Shown one piece after another: positions 45,371 to 55,954 of a DNA stretch of 64,000 nt. Under the pieces are notes generated by a model, which was not told the DNA's origin, did not search any database, and saw only the letters and a list, made by a program, of their open reading frames with translations. The DNA is from Qipengyuania citrea (lineage in GTDB: Bacteria; Pseudomonadota; Alphaproteobacteria; Sphingomonadales; Sphingomonadaceae), in assembly GCF_009828015.1 (NCBI RefSeq), contig NZ_WTYG01000002.1, forward strand, positions 515,360-579,359, given 5' to 3'. Numbering within the stretch: position 1 is the stretch's first letter; every line of letters starts with the position of its first letter. Position numbers and translations under genes: made by a program.

Positions 45371-45421
45371 TGCCCTTCGCGGGATACCCGCTTAACCCCC
45401 TGCAAAAGGACGGAGAATTCT

Positions 45422-47095
45422 ATGCAAGCGGAAACGGCGCTGGGCCGGGTGGGCCTGTGGTTCCTGGTCATGCTGGTCGCGATGGCGGCAGCGCTCGGGG
45501 CGGCGGATAGCGGCTTCGCGGCGCACGCCTGGATCATTGCGGCCCTTGGTTTCGTGATGATCTGGGTCAGCGCCTCGCGGTTCGACCCGCTGGGCAAGGC
45601 GCGGGGCTTCTTCAAGCTTCCTGACGGACCTTCGCGGTATGACGACGATCCCATTCGCTGGGGCGTCATCGCCACCATGTTCTGGGGCCTCGCGGGCCTT
45701 CTGGCGGGCGTTTTCATCGCTGCCCAGCTGGCTTATCCGCAGCTGAATTTCGAACCCTATCTCAATTTCGGACGCCTGCGTCCGCTGCATACCAGCGCGG
45801 TGATCTTCGCCTTCGGCGGCAACGCCCTGCTGGCGACGAGCTTCTACGTCGTGCAGCGCACCTGCCGCACACAGCTGGCTTTTCCCAATCTCGCGCGGTT
45901 CGTCTTCTGGGGCTACCAGCTGTTCATCGTGCTGGCAGCGACCGGCTACCTGCTCGGCATTACCCAGTCGAAGGAATATGCCGAGCCCGAATGGTACGTC
46001 GACTTGTGGCTGACGATCGTCTGGGTTGCCTATTTCGTGGTCTTCGTCGGCACGCTGGCGCGCCGCAAGGAACCGCATATCTACGTCGCCAACTGGTTCT
46101 ATCTCGCCTTCATCGTGACGGTTGCGATGCTGCACATCGTCAACAACCTGGCGATGCCGGTGAGCCTGCTGGGCGCCAAGAGCTACAGCGCGTTTGCCGG
46201 GGTGCAGGATGCGCTGACGCAGTGGTGGTACGGCCACAATGCGGTCGGCTTCTTCCTCACTGCTGGCTTTCTGGCGATGATGTATTACTTCGTCCCCAAG
46301 CAGGCTGAACGCCCGGTCTATTCCTACCGGCTGTCGATCATCCACTTCTGGTCGCTGATCTTCCTCTACATCTGGGCGGGCCCGCACCACCTGCACTACA
46401 CAGCGCTGCCCGACTGGGCGCAGACGCTGGGCATGGTCTTCTCGATCATGCTGTGGATGCCGAGCTGGGGTGGCATGATCAACGGGCTGATGACCCTCAA
46501 CGGGGCCTGGGACAAGGTTCGCACCGACCCGATCATCCGCATGATGGTAATGGCACTCGCCTTCTACGGCATGAGCACCTTCGAAGGACCGATGCTGTCG
46601 ATCAAGAGCGTCAACAGCGTGTCGCACTACACCGACTGGACCATCGGCCACGTGCATTCGGGCGCGCTCGGCTGGAACGGCATGATCACCTTCGCCTGCG
46701 TCTATTTCCTCGTACCGCGCCTGTGGAAGCGCGAACGGATGTATTCGCTGCGCATGATCAACTGGCACTTCTGGCTCGCGACGATCGGCATCGTTTTCTA
46801 CGCCGCGAGCATGTGGGTTGCCGGTGTCACCCAGGGCCTAATGTGGCGCGAATATGGGCCGGACGGATACCTGGTGAACAGCTTCGCCGACACCGTTGCC
46901 GCGCTGCACCCGATGTATGTCATGCGCGCCGCGGGCGGCCTGATGTACCTCGGCGGTGCCCTCATCATGTCCTACAACATCTGGATGACGCTGGCCGGGA
47001 AGCAGCGTGTCGAAGCTCCGCTCAACGACGCTGCCTACGATCCCGAAGCGGACCGTCCGATCGTCAACCAGCCCAGCGCCGTTCCGGCCGAATAG
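45422..47095 (+). CDS. ccoN: cbb3-type cytochrome c oxidase subunit I
   Basis: CcoN (557 aa) is the catalytic heme-copper subunit of the high-affinity oxidase used at low oxygen. About 14 membrane helices are visible. Ligand segments: [17 protein letters not shown] near 118-136 (heme b), [15 protein letters not shown] near 318-332 (copper B) and [14 protein letters not shown] near 406-420 (hemes). The cbb3-type extra N-terminal helices are present. A GGAG site precedes the ATG. First gene of the ccoNOQP operon, with the FNR box ahead of it. Confidence 0.97.
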   Translation: MQAETALGRVGLWFLVMLVAMAAALGAADSGFAAHAWIIAALGFVMIWVSASRFDPLGKARGFFKLPDGPSRYDDDPIRWGVIATMFWGLAGLLAGVFIAAQLAYPQLNFEPYLNFGRLRPLHTSAVIFAFGGNALLATSFYVVQRTCRTQLAFPNLARFVFWGYQLFIVLAATGYLLGITQSKEYAEPEWYVDLWLTIVWVAYFVVFVGTLARRKEPHIYVANWFYLAFIVTVAMLHIVNNLAMPVSLLGAKSYSAFAGVQDALTQWWYGHNAVGFFLTAGFLAMMYYFVPKQAERPVYSYRLSIIHFWSLIFLYIWAGPHHLHYTALPDWAQTLGMVFSIMLWMPSWGGMINGLMTLNGAWDKVRTDPIIRMMVMALAFYGMSTFEGPMLSIKSVNSVSHYTDWTIGHVHSGALGWNGMITFACVYFLVPRLWKRERMYSLRMINWHFWLATIGIVFYAASMWVAGVTQGLMWREYGPDGYLVNSFADTVAALHPMYVMRAAGGLMYLGGALIMSYNIWMTLAGKQRVEAPLNDAAYDPEADRPIVNQPSAVPAE

Positions 47096-47108
47096 GATCA
47101 CCCAAGCC

Positions 47109-47869
<761 letters not shown>

Positions 47870-47873
<4 letters not shown>

Positions 47874-48034
47874 GCATCTACGAAACCCTGCGCCACTTCG
47901 CCGACAGCTATGCGCTGGTGCTGATGCTGGCGCTGTTCGTCGGGCTGTGCGCCTGGCCGTTCCGACCCGGCGCGAAAGAACGTAACCGCGACGCTGCAAA
48001 CCTGATCTTCGAAGGAAAAGCCGATGGCGAATAA
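47870..48034 (+). CDS. ccoQ: cbb3-type oxidase small subunit
   Basis: A 54-aa single-helix protein ([20 protein letters not shown]; helix about 15-32, then a charged tail ending GKADGE). Size, position between ccoO and ccoP and sequence fit CcoQ/FixQ, which stabilises the complex. It begins in an ATGA overlap with ccoO, and its end overlaps the ccoP start by 11 bases. Confidence 0.92.
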
Positions 48035-48935
48035 GCGCATCGACCAACCGACCGGCACGCCCACCGTCGGCCATGAATGGGATGGCATCGAGGAACTCGA
48101 TACGCCGCTGCCGCGCTGGTGGCTGTGGACCTTTTATCTGACGATTGCCTTCGCGGTGGGCTATGTGATTGCCTATCCCGCCTGGCCGATGATCGACCGG
48201 GCGACCGAGGGCGTGCTGGGCTGGTCGAGCCGGGGGGAACTGGCAGAGGAAATGAGCGCTGCCGACCAGGCCCGCGCCACCGTGCGCGAGCAGCTGGCCC
48301 GCATTCCGATCGAACGCCTGCCCGAAGACGGCCCGCTGATGCAGCAGGCGGTTGCCGGTGGCGCAGCTGCGTTCCGCGTCAATTGCGTGCAGTGTCATGG
48401 TTCGGGCGCGGCGGGCAGCCAGGAACTTGGCTATCCCAACCTCAATGACGACGACTGGCTATGGGGCGGCGATCTCAAGGCGATCGAATACACGCTTGCG
48501 CATGGCATTCGCCAGGCTGGCGACGACGAGACCCGCAGCAGCGTCATGCCGCCCTTCGCGGGCGCGTTCGATACCGACCAGCTCAATGCCCTGACCGATC
48601 ACGTTCTCGCCTTCAGTGGTAAGGCCGAGAGCAATCCGGTGGGTGCACAGATCTATGCCGACAATTGCGCTGCCTGCCACGGCATCCGCGGGGAAGGGGA
48701 CCGGGCACAGGGCGCACCCACGCTCAACGATGCGATCTGGCTGCGGGGCAGCAGCCGCGAGGCTATCAAGCAGCAGATCCTCAATCCGCGCATGGGCATG
48801 ATGCCCAAGTGGGAGGGCCGGCTCGATCCGGTGACGCTAAAGATGTTGGCGGCCTATGTACACTCGCTCGGGGGAGGCGAAGACTTCGTGGAAGTTGCCG
48901 AGGATCCCGAGGTAGCGGTCGATGAACAACCCTGA
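48024..48935 (+). CDS. ccoP: cbb3-type cytochrome c oxidase subunit III
   Basis: CcoP (303 aa) is a di-heme cytochrome c. One membrane helix (about 34-55) with the family motif LDTPLPRWWLWTFYLTIAF around it is followed by two heme sites, NCVQCHGSGAAG near residue 117 and NCAACHGIRGEGD near 214. The final part carries the distal Met of the second heme (MGMMPKWEGRL). It overlaps both ccoQ and ccoG. Confidence 0.96.
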   Translation: MANKRIDQPTGTPTVGHEWDGIEELDTPLPRWWLWTFYLTIAFAVGYVIAYPAWPMIDRATEGVLGWSSRGELAEEMSAADQARATVREQLARIPIERLPEDGPLMQQAVAGGAAAFRVNCVQCHGSGAAGSQELGYPNLNDDDWLWGGDLKAIEYTLAHGIRQAGDDETRSSVMPPFAGAFDTDQLNALTDHVLAFSGKAESNPVGAQIYADNCAACHGIRGEGDRAQGAPTLNDAIWLRGSSREAIKQQILNPRMGMMPKWEGRLDPVTLKMLAAYVHSLGGGEDFVEVAEDPEVAVDEQP

Positions 48936-50505
48936 AGACAACAGGCCACCGGGTGAACGCGACTGGTCGGTAGTCGTCGAGGACGGCATCGCCAAGAGCA
49001 ACCAGCCGGTCTCGGGTGCGATTGCCGATCCTGCGGCGACGACGCGTCGCCACGAACCGCACGAACCCGCGCGAGAGCACTTGCCCGAACGGCTCTACGA
49101 GCCGCGCAAGGCTGTGCACAACAAGCGGATCGACGGGCCTTTCCGCCGGTTCAAATGGCTGGTGATGCTGGTCACCCTGGGGATCTACTATGTAACGCCG
49201 TGGATCCGCTGGGACCGCGGCCCCTACGCGCCCGACCAGGCCGTGCTGGTGGATCTCGCCAATCGCCGCTTCTACATGTTCAGCATCGAGATCTGGCCGC
49301 ACGAATTCTACTTCGTGGCCGGACTGCTGATCATGGCGGGGATCGGCCTGTTTCTCGTGACCAGCGCCGTAGGGCGCGCATGGTGCGGCTATGCCTGTCC
49401 GCAGACGGTGTGGACGGACCTGTTTCAGCACGTCGACCGCTTCGTCGACGGCGATCGCAATGCGCGCATCCGGCTCGACGCGGCACCGTGGACCTGGAGC
49501 AAGGTGGCGCGCCGCGCCTTCAAGTGGAGCATCTACCTGTTCATCGGGTTCTGGACCGGTGGCGCGTGGATCATGTATTTCGCCGATGCGCCCACGCTGG
49601 TCCAAAATTTCTGGCGCGGCGAGGCGGCTTCGGTTGCCTACATAACGGTCGCGGTGCTGACACTGACTACGGTCACGCTGGGCGGCTTCATGCGCGAACA
49701 GGTGTGCATCTACATGTGCCCCTGGCCACGCATCCAGACGGCGATGATGGACGAAAAATCGCTGCTGGTGACCTACAAGGACTGGCGCGGCGAGCCGCGC
49801 GGAAGCGTCAAGAAGGCAGCGAAGAACCCCGACCGGTTCGGCGACTGCATCGATTGCACCCAGTGCGTGCAAGTGTGCCCGACGGGGATCGATATCCGCG
49901 AAGGACCGCAGATCGGCTGCATCACCTGCGGGTTGTGCATCGATGCCTGCGACCGGGTCATGGACGATATCGGACGCCCGCGGGGTCTGATCGATTATGC
50001 GACGCTCGAAGATTGCGAGCGCGAGGCAGCCGGCGAAGCCGTGAAATCGCCCTGGCGCACGCTGCTGCGGCCGCGCACGATCGCCTATACGATGATCTGG
50101 GCTGGGATCGGCGGAGCACTGCTGTTCGCGCTGGGTACGCGCAGTCATACCGAACTGACCGTCGCCCCCGATCGCAACCCGCCCTTCATGCTCATGTCGG
50201 ACGGATCGGTGCGCAATTCCTACACGCTCAAGATCCGCAACATGGAAAGCCGCCCGCGCGCCATGGAGATCGCGGTCGAGGGCCTGCCCGGCGCTCTCAT
50301 GTGGACCGACACGATCAACCGCGACGAGGCCTCAGCCACGCAGCGGGTGACAGTGCCGGCCGATCTCGTGCGGGCAGTGCGCGCCTATGTCGCCGTGCCG
50401 GTCGGCACCGCACCGCAGCAATTCGAATTCCGCGTCACCTCGCTCGACGAGCAACGTGAAACGGATGTGGTGGAAACGCGCTTCGATGCACCGGAGGATG
50501 AATGA
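48922..50505 (+). CDS. ccoG: cytochrome c oxidase accessory protein CcoG
   Basis: CcoG (527 aa; also FixG or RdxA) is a membrane ferredoxin-like protein thought to reduce copper for cbb3 oxidase assembly. Several membrane helices, WCGYACPQTVWTDLF near residue 155 and two 4Fe-4S clusters in CIDCTQCVQVCP and CITCGLCIDACDRV (about 309-350) are visible; the C-terminal part is an Ig-like domain. It begins 14 bases before the ccoP stop, so the ccoNOQP and ccoGHIS blocks are translationally joined. Confidence 0.95.
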   Translation: MNNPEDNRPPGERDWSVVVEDGIAKSNQPVSGAIADPAATTRRHEPHEPAREHLPERLYEPRKAVHNKRIDGPFRRFKWLVMLVTLGIYYVTPWIRWDRGPYAPDQAVLVDLANRRFYMFSIEIWPHEFYFVAGLLIMAGIGLFLVTSAVGRAWCGYACPQTVWTDLFQHVDRFVDGDRNARIRLDAAPWTWSKVARRAFKWSIYLFIGFWTGGAWIMYFADAPTLVQNFWRGEAASVAYITVAVLTLTTVTLGGFMREQVCIYMCPWPRIQTAMMDEKSLLVTYKDWRGEPRGSVKKAAKNPDRFGDCIDCTQCVQVCPTGIDIREGPQIGCITCGLCIDACDRVMDDIGRPRGLIDYATLEDCEREAAGEAVKSPWRTLLRPRTIAYTMIWAGIGGALLFALGTRSHTELTVAPDRNPPFMLMSDGSVRNSYTLKIRNMESRPRAMEIAVEGLPGALMWTDTINRDEASATQRVTVPADLVRAVRAYVAVPVGTAPQQFEFRVTSLDEQRETDVVETRFDAPEDE

Positions 50506-50951
50506 TGCGCCGTGAATTCACAGGACGGGACATGGCCATGGTCATGGTCGCCGGTTTCGGGATCGTGGTTGCGGTGAATTTCTACATGGCCTCGCTCGCG
50601 ATCGGCGGTTTCGGCGGCGTGGTGGTCGAGAACTCCTATGTCGCGAGCCAGAAGTTCAACGGCTGGCTCGACGAGGCGCGCGAGGGCCGCAAGCTTGGCT
50701 ATGCTGCGCAGATGGCTCGCGCCGCGGACGGCAGGCTGATGGTAACGACGCAGGGTGTGCCGGCGGCGGCACGCCTCTCCGCCGATTTGCGGCGACCGCT
50801 CGGCCGGCCGCAGGACATGTCCTTGCAGCTGGAGCAGGCAGGGGCGGGCAGCTATCTCTCTGCCGAAACCCTGCCCGCGGGCCGCTGGATCGCGCGCGTT
50901 ACCATCGCCGTCGGTGACCAGCGCTGGATGGATGAAGCGGAAGTGCAATGA
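50502..50951 (+). CDS. ccoH: FixH family protein (CcoH)
   Basis: A 149-aa assembly factor with one N-terminal membrane helix (about 12-35, GFGIVVAVNFYMASLAIGGFG) and a periplasmic beta domain. The motif FNGWLDEAREGRKLGYA is typical of the FixH family in alphaproteobacteria. The ATG at 50502 follows GGAGG; a second ATG one codon later is possible. It overlaps ccoG (ATGA) and ccoI (ATGA). It likely stabilises the maturing oxidase with CcoI and CcoS. Confidence 0.9.
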   Translation: MMRREFTGRDMAMVMVAGFGIVVAVNFYMASLAIGGFGGVVVENSYVASQKFNGWLDEAREGRKLGYAAQMARAADGRLMVTTQGVPAAARLSADLRRPLGRPQDMSLQLEQAGAGSYLSAETLPAGRWIARVTIAVGDQRWMDEAEVQ

Positions 50952-53071
50952 ACGCCCCGCTTGCACTCGACACGCAGGGTAGCATGCCCTTGCGCGACAG
51001 CCGGTTCACCGTGCCGGGGATGCGCTGTGCCGGGTGCATATCGAAGATCGAGCGCGGGCTGGCGAAGCTCGAAGGTGTCGACGCGGCGCGGGTGAACTTC
51101 TCCGCCAAGCGTGTCGCCGTCCGCCATCACGCGCGACTGGGTGAGGATGACCTGGTCGAAGCGATCGCCGCCATCGGGTTCGAGGCCCAGTCCGTGGCCG
51201 ACAATCCGATGGCGCGCGACGACCGCGAATCGGCGGCGCTGATGCGGGCGCTCGCCGTGGCCGGCTTCGGCATGATGAACATCATGCTGCTTTCGGTCAG
51301 CGTATGGTCGGGCGCGGAAGGGGTTACGCGCGACCTGTTCCACTGGCTGTCGGCGATGATTGCCCTGCCGGTGGTGGCCTATGCCGGCCGGCCTTTCTTC
51401 GCGAGCGCTGCAATGGCACTGCGCCACCGACGCACCAACATGGATGTGCCGATCTCCATCGGGGTCCTGCTGGCGACGGGCTTGAGCCTCTACGAGACCA
51501 TCGCGGGCACGGGCCATGCCTATTTCGACAGCGCGGTCATGCTGCTGTTCTTCCTGCTTGCCGGGCGCGCGCTCGACGCGACGATGCGCAACCGGACGCG
51601 CGCAGGAATCGGGGCCCTGCTGTCGCGGATGGGTCGCAGCGCGATGGTCCTCGATGAAAGCGGGGCGCATCGCACCGTCGCTGCGGAGGATCTCGAGCGG
51701 GGCATGCTGATGATCGTCGCGGCGGGCGAGGCGCTCGCAGCCGATGGCGTGATAGAGGAAGGCGAGACGACGCTCGACAATGCCATGCTGACCGGGGAAA
51801 GCGCACCGCAGGCGGCACGGGTCGGCGATACGGTTTATGCCGGGGCGATCAATCTTGGGAATGCAGTGCGCGTGCGGGTGACAGAGGCCGCTTCGGATAC
51901 GGCGCTCGCGGGGATCGCGCGGCTCATGGACGAGGCGGGCCAATCACGCAGCCACTATGTCCGCATTGCGGATCGCGCATCCCGGCTTTACGCCCCGGCG
52001 GTGCACTCGCTCGCGCTGCTGGCCTTTGCCGGGTGGATGATCGCCGGGGCGGGTTGGTACCAGTCGCTGGTGATCGCGATTGCGGTGCTGATCATCACCT
52101 GCCCGTGCGCAATGGGGCTCGCGGTACCGGCAGCGCAGGTCGTGGCGTCAGGGGCGCTCGCCAAAAACGGCCTGCTGGTCAAAGATGGCAGCGCGCTAGA
52201 ACGGCTTGCCGAAATCGATACCGCGCTGTTCGACAAGACGGGCACGCTGACCGTGGGCGAGCCGGTGCCCGCCTTGGGCCATCTTACCGACCGGCAGGCA
52301 GCGATCGCCCTGGCACTTGCCCGCACCAGCCGCCATCCGCTGAGCAAGAGCATCACCCGCGCGCTCGAAGGGCGCGGCGTGCAACCCGTCGACTTGTCGA
52401 GTGTGCAAGAAACGGGCGGCAATGGTGTCTCCGCTGTCTTCGGCGGTATCGCAGTCGCGCTCACCCGCCCCGATACCGACGGGTTCCGTATCGCTACCGG
52501 ACTGCGCATCGGCGACGAGGTCACGAATATCGCGTTCGACGACCCCGTTCGGCACGATGCCCAGGCGACATTGGACGAGCTTGCCGCTGCGGGCATTGAA
52601 AGTGCGGTGGTCTCGGGTGACAGGGCGGGGCCGGTGAGCGCGGTCGCCGGCGACCTGGGGCTCGAGTGGAAGGCCGAACTTCACCCCGACGCCAAGCTTG
52701 CACATATCGAAAAACTCAAATCGGCCGGGCATCACCCGCTCATGGTGGGGGATGGCATCAATGACGGCCCGGCGCTGGCCGCGGCGCATGCTTCGATAGC
52801 GCCGGGCAGCGCCAGCGATGTGAGCCAGCAGGCAGCCGATGCGGTCTTCCTCGGACGGTCGCTGCGTCCCGTCGTGCTGGCGGTACGGGTCGCCCGCCGG
52901 ACCATGCGGATCGTGCGCCAGAACTTCACTTTCGCGATCGTCTACAATGTCTTTGCCGTGCCACTGGCGCTGGCCGGTCTTGTAACGCCCTTGATCGCAG
53001 CGGTGGCGATGTCGCTCAGCTCGCTCGTCGTGGTAGGCAATTCGCTCAGGCTTGCCAGGGCGGCGCAATGA
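50948..53071 (+). CDS. ccoI: copper-translocating P-type ATPase CcoI
   Basis: CcoI (707 aa; FixI) exports copper needed for the oxidase. An N-terminal metal-binding domain with GMRCAGCISKIE (residues 24-35), six or more membrane helices, the ion site CPCAMGLAVPAA near 383, the phosphorylation site FDKTGTLTVGEP near 430 and the hinge MVGDGINDGPALAAAHAS near 600 are all present. This is a CopA2/FixI-type slow exporter, not a detoxification pump, judging from its operon. Confidence 0.95.
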   Translation: MNAPLALDTQGSMPLRDSRFTVPGMRCAGCISKIERGLAKLEGVDAARVNFSAKRVAVRHHARLGEDDLVEAIAAIGFEAQSVADNPMARDDRESAALMRALAVAGFGMMNIMLLSVSVWSGAEGVTRDLFHWLSAMIALPVVAYAGRPFFASAAMALRHRRTNMDVPISIGVLLATGLSLYETIAGTGHAYFDSAVMLLFFLLAGRALDATMRNRTRAGIGALLSRMGRSAMVLDESGAHRTVAAEDLERGMLMIVAAGEALAADGVIEEGETTLDNAMLTGESAPQAARVGDTVYAGAINLGNAVRVRVTEAASDTALAGIARLMDEAGQSRSHYVRIADRASRLYAPAVHSLALLAFAGWMIAGAGWYQSLVIAIAVLIITCPCAMGLAVPAAQVVASGALAKNGLLVKDGSALERLAEIDTALFDKTGTLTVGEPVPALGHLTDRQAAIALALARTSRHPLSKSITRALEGRGVQPVDLSSVQETGGNGVSAVFGGIAVALTRPDTDGFRIATGLRIGDEVTNIAFDDPVRHDAQATLDELAAAGIESAVVSGDRAGPVSAVAGDLGLEWKAELHPDAKLAHIEKLKSAGHHPLMVGDGINDGPALAAAHASIAPGSASDVSQQAADAVFLGRSLRPVVLAVRVARRTMRIVRQNFTFAIVYNVFAVPLALAGLVTPLIAAVAMSLSSLVVVGNSLRLARAAQ

Positions 53072-53220
53072 GCGGCCTCGCCTTCCTGATCCCGATTGCG
53101 CTGGGCCTTGGGATGCTCGGTCTCGCCGCGTTCTTCTGGGCCATGAAGCGGGGCCAGTTCGAGGATCTCGATGGCGCTGCGCAGCGTATCCTGATCGACG
53201 ATGAGGAAGACGAGCGATGA
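53068..53220 (+). CDS. ccoS: cbb3-type oxidase assembly protein CcoS
   Basis: A 50-aa single-helix protein (MSGLAFLIPIALGLGMLGLA, then FFWAMKRGQFEDLDG and an acidic end). The helix plus the K-x-G-Q-F-E/D-D-L-D-G sequence is diagnostic for CcoS, needed for cofactor insertion into the oxidase. It starts in an ATGA overlap with ccoI and ends in an ATGA overlap with the next small gene. Confidence 0.93.
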   Translation: MSGLAFLIPIALGLGMLGLAAFFWAMKRGQFEDLDGAAQRILIDDEEDER

Positions 53221-53426
53221 CCGTATCCGTGCTACCGGGCATCCTCGTGTTGCTGCCACTCGCGGTCGGTCCGCTGCCGCAGCCCGCACGGACCATCACC
53301 GCCGATCTGTGCAACGGCGGATCGGTGGAAATTCCCGTCGATCGCAACCCGGCGCGTGAGGAGCCCTGCGCCGTGAAGGCGTGCCACGCAGGTTCATGTC
53401 GCAAGAGATTTGATCTGGCGCAATGA
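53217..53426 (+). CDS. small exported Cys-rich protein in the cco locus
   Basis: A 69-aa protein starting in an ATGA overlap with ccoS. A short hydrophobic leader (MTVSVLPGILVLLPLAVGPL, probable signal peptide) is followed by LCNGGSVEIPVD and a C-terminal CAVKACHAGSCRKRFD with three Cys spaced five apart plus a His. This could bind a metal, and copper is the obvious candidate in this operon, but I do not know a family. The tail of the gene holds a degenerate FNR box before hemN. Confidence 0.6.
   Translation: MTVSVLPGILVLLPLAVGPLPQPARTITADLCNGGSVEIPVDRNPAREEPCAVKACHAGSCRKRFDLAQ
53410..53423. promoter_or_regulatory. degenerate FNR/FixK-like box before hemN
   Basis: TTGATCTGGCGCAA agrees with the two perfect boxes of this window at 12 of 14 positions; the second half-site reads CGCAA where TCAA is preceded by G in the others. 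It lies inside the end of the small Cys-rich gene. It may be a weak internal promoter element or chance, since TTTGATCTGGCG also codes for Phe-Asp-Leu-Ala. Confidence 0.4.
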
Positions 53427-53458
53427 CGCGAATGGTGCGCGCCTTCAAGAAGGCCCGC

Positions 53459-54772
53459 ATGTGGACATATTACCCCGATCTGCTCGCCAGGCCCGTGCCG
53501 CGTTACACGAGCTATCCCACCGCCGCCGAATTCGGCGACATCGATACCGGCCTCTACCGGCAAGCGCTGAGCGGAGCAGGAGGCGATATCTCGCTCTACG
53601 TCCACATCCCGTTTTGCGAGAAGATATGTTACTATTGTGGATGCAACACGGCTGCATCGGGCCGGCGTCAGCGGCTCGAGACCTATCTGGCCGCCCTCCA
53701 CCGCGAGATCGAGCTGGTCGCTGCGCTGCTGCCGGATTCTGCCCGGATCGCGCGGGTCGCCTTCGGTGGGGGCAGCCCGAATGCCATCGAGCCTGGCGAC
53801 TTCCAGCGATTGGTCGACAGCCTGCTTGCAAACCTTCATGTGTCCAATCCGACCTTCTCGATCGAGTTCGACCCGCGGACCATGACGCGGGAATGGGCCG
53901 ATGTGATCGGGCAGGTCGGTATCGAACGCGCCAGCCTCGGCGTACAGACCTTCTCGGCCCAGTGTCAGGAGGCGATTGGCCGCGTGCAATCGGAGGATTG
54001 CATCGTCCAGACCGTCGACTGGCTGCGTGGGGCGGGGGTGACGTCGCTCAACTTCGATCTGATGTACGGTCTGCCGGGCCAGACGATGCATGACCTGGAA
54101 GACAGTTTGCAGCGCACCCGTGTGCTCGGCGCCGACCGGGTCGCGCTGTTCGGCTATGCTCATGTGCCGCACATGGTACCGCGGCAGCGGGTGATCGATG
54201 GCAGCAACCTGCCAGACCAGCGCGAACGCTTTGCCATGGCCCAGATGGGATACGCCTATTTCGCCACGCATGGCTACACGCCGATCGGCTTCGACCATTT
54301 CGCCAAGCCGGGGGGAGACCCGCTCGCCCGTGCGGCGCTGGACGGGACGTTGCGGCGCAACTTCCAGGGGTTCACCGACGATCCCAGCGACATCCTGATC
54401 GGGCTGGGCGCGTCGGCAATCAGCAGCTTCCCGCAATTGCTCGCGCAGAACGAGAAGAACAGTGGCCGCTATCGCATGCTCAGCTCGCAGGGACACCTGC
54501 CGGCCGGTCGCGGCATCGTCCGCAATCCCGACGACCGTTACCGCGCAGCGGTGATCGAACGGCTGCTGTGCCAGGGCCGCGCGCAGTTAGGGGCGTGCCT
54601 CATGCGGGAAGCGAACGAGACGCTCCGCCCGTTTCTCGAACGAGGGTTGGCGTCTATCGACGGGCAATGGCTTACCATCTGTCCGGAGGGGCTCCCCTAT
54701 GCGCGAACGATCGCCGCAGCGTTCGACGCGTATCGGCAGCCGAGCGCTCGGCAGTTCAGCTCCGCGGTCTGA
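53459..54772 (+). CDS. hemN: oxygen-independent coproporphyrinogen III oxidase
   Basis: HemN (437 aa from the ATG at 53459) is a radical SAM enzyme that makes protoporphyrinogen without oxygen, matching the microaerobic locus. The start gives MWTYYPDLLARPVPRYTSYP, the family's usual N-terminus, with AGAAGG upstream; an ATG at 53423 in an ATGA overlap would add 12 residues. The cluster motif is CEKICYYCGC (about 42-51), then GGGSPNAIEP and the substrate-site EFDPR. Complete HemN C-terminal domain. Convergent with the MFS gene, 3 bases apart. Confidence 0.93.
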   Translation: MWTYYPDLLARPVPRYTSYPTAAEFGDIDTGLYRQALSGAGGDISLYVHIPFCEKICYYCGCNTAASGRRQRLETYLAALHREIELVAALLPDSARIARVAFGGGSPNAIEPGDFQRLVDSLLANLHVSNPTFSIEFDPRTMTREWADVIGQVGIERASLGVQTFSAQCQEAIGRVQSEDCIVQTVDWLRGAGVTSLNFDLMYGLPGQTMHDLEDSLQRTRVLGADRVALFGYAHVPHMVPRQRVIDGSNLPDQRERFAMAQMGYAYFATHGYTPIGFDHFAKPGGDPLARAALDGTLRRNFQGFTDDPSDILIGLGASAISSFPQLLAQNEKNSGRYRMLSSQGHLPAGRGIVRNPDDRYRAAVIERLLCQGRAQLGACLMREANETLRPFLERGLASIDGQWLTICPEGLPYARTIAAAFDAYRQPSARQFSSAV

Positions 54773-54775
54773 GCG

Positions 54776-55954
54776 TCAGCGGCCATACCGGCGCGCTGCG
54801 AAGGACAGCGCAGTCAGAGCGAGCGAACATCCCGCCAGCAGCGCACAGGTCCCGGCCCAGCCGTAGATGTCATAGGCCAGCGTCCCGGCATAGCTGCCGA
54901 TTCCGCCGCCGATGAACATGATCACGACATAGATGGTGGTCAGCCGGGTGCGGATCGCGGGATCGAGCGAGAGGAAGGTCATCCGGCCGGTGACGTCGAT
55001 TCCCGGTCCGACGAGATTGGCGATGAACAGCGGCACCAGCAGCCCCCACAGCGTCCCGCCCAGCGGCCACAGCAGCAGGATCCCGACGAGCTGTATCGAG
55101 GCGAAGACCATTCGCGCAGTGCGCGGGCCGATCGCATCGGACCAGCGGCCTAGCCATGGCGTGGAGGCGATGCTTACCGCCGCCAAGCCTGCAAGGTAGC
55201 CGACCGTGTCGGTGCCATACCCCATCGGCGGTGAGGTGAGATAAAGCGCCAACCCGAGCCAGAGCGCGATGAATTGTGCGAAGTTCAAGCCCTGAATGGC
55301 GCCGGCAATGAGGATTTCGCGGTGGCGCGATAGTAGCGGAAACACCGAGAGGATGAGCCCGGTATAGGACTGCCTTCCGCTGGCCGGCCGCTCGCCACCT
55401 TCCATCAGTCGGGGCAGGGCGAGAGTGACTGCAAGCATCAGCCCGGTCGCGGCCCAATAGACCGCGCGCCAGCCGAAATGCTCGGCGACGACGCCCGCGC
55501 CCACCCGGGCGACGAGAATGCCCAGGATGACGCCCGCAGTCAGCTTGGCAGTGACCTGTCCCAACCGTTCGGGAGCCACGCGTTTGGAAGCATATGCGGG
55601 CAGCAAGTACGGTGCGATCGTGAAGAACCCCAGCAGCGTCGATCCGAGCACGAAAAGCGTAAAGCCCTGTGCGAACGTCATGACCGCCAGCGATACCGTC
55701 TGTCCTGTGGCAAACGCGATGGTGAGGCGGCGGTTGGAAAACCTGTCGCCCAGCGGCAACAGCAGGAAGATGCCGACAGCCAGAGCGAGCTGGTTGAGCG
55801 CCGGGACCAGTCCGATCCGTGCGTGGCTGACCCCGAAGTGGTCGGCAACCAGCGCGATGATCGGATGGATGTAATAGGCGTTCGCCGTCACCACCGCCGC
55901 GGCGATCGCGAGCGAGGTTTCCTGCGCGGCCGTCAGTCGTGCCGTATGGTTCAA
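54776..55954 (-). CDS. MFS transporter
   Basis: A 392-aa protein with 12 predicted membrane helices. The loop after helix 2 reads LPLGDRFSNRRLTI (motif A-like, G-D-R-F-x-x-R-R), and the second half has GRWSDAIGPR in the equivalent place. The type resembles the drug/arabinose efflux (AraJ/YgaY) group. The substrate is unknown. Its start overlaps the stop of the haloalkane dehalogenase gene (ATGA), so the two are coupled; it could move the dehalogenase substrate or product. Confidence 0.85.
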   Translation of the reverse strand: MNHTARLTAAQETSLAIAAAVVTANAYYIHPIIALVADHFGVSHARIGLVPALNQLALAVGIFLLLPLGDRFSNRRLTIAFATGQTVSLAVMTFAQGFTLFVLGSTLLGFFTIAPYLLPAYASKRVAPERLGQVTAKLTAGVILGILVARVGAGVVAEHFGWRAVYWAATGLMLAVTLALPRLMEGGERPASGRQSYTGLILSVFPLLSRHREILIAGAIQGLNFAQFIALWLGLALYLTSPPMGYGTDTVGYLAGLAAVSIASTPWLGRWSDAIGPRTARMVFASIQLVGILLLWPLGGTLWGLLVPLFIANLVGPGIDVTGRMTFLSLDPAIRTRLTTIYVVIMFIGGGIGSYAGTLAYDIYGWAGTCALLAGCSLALTALSFAARRYGR

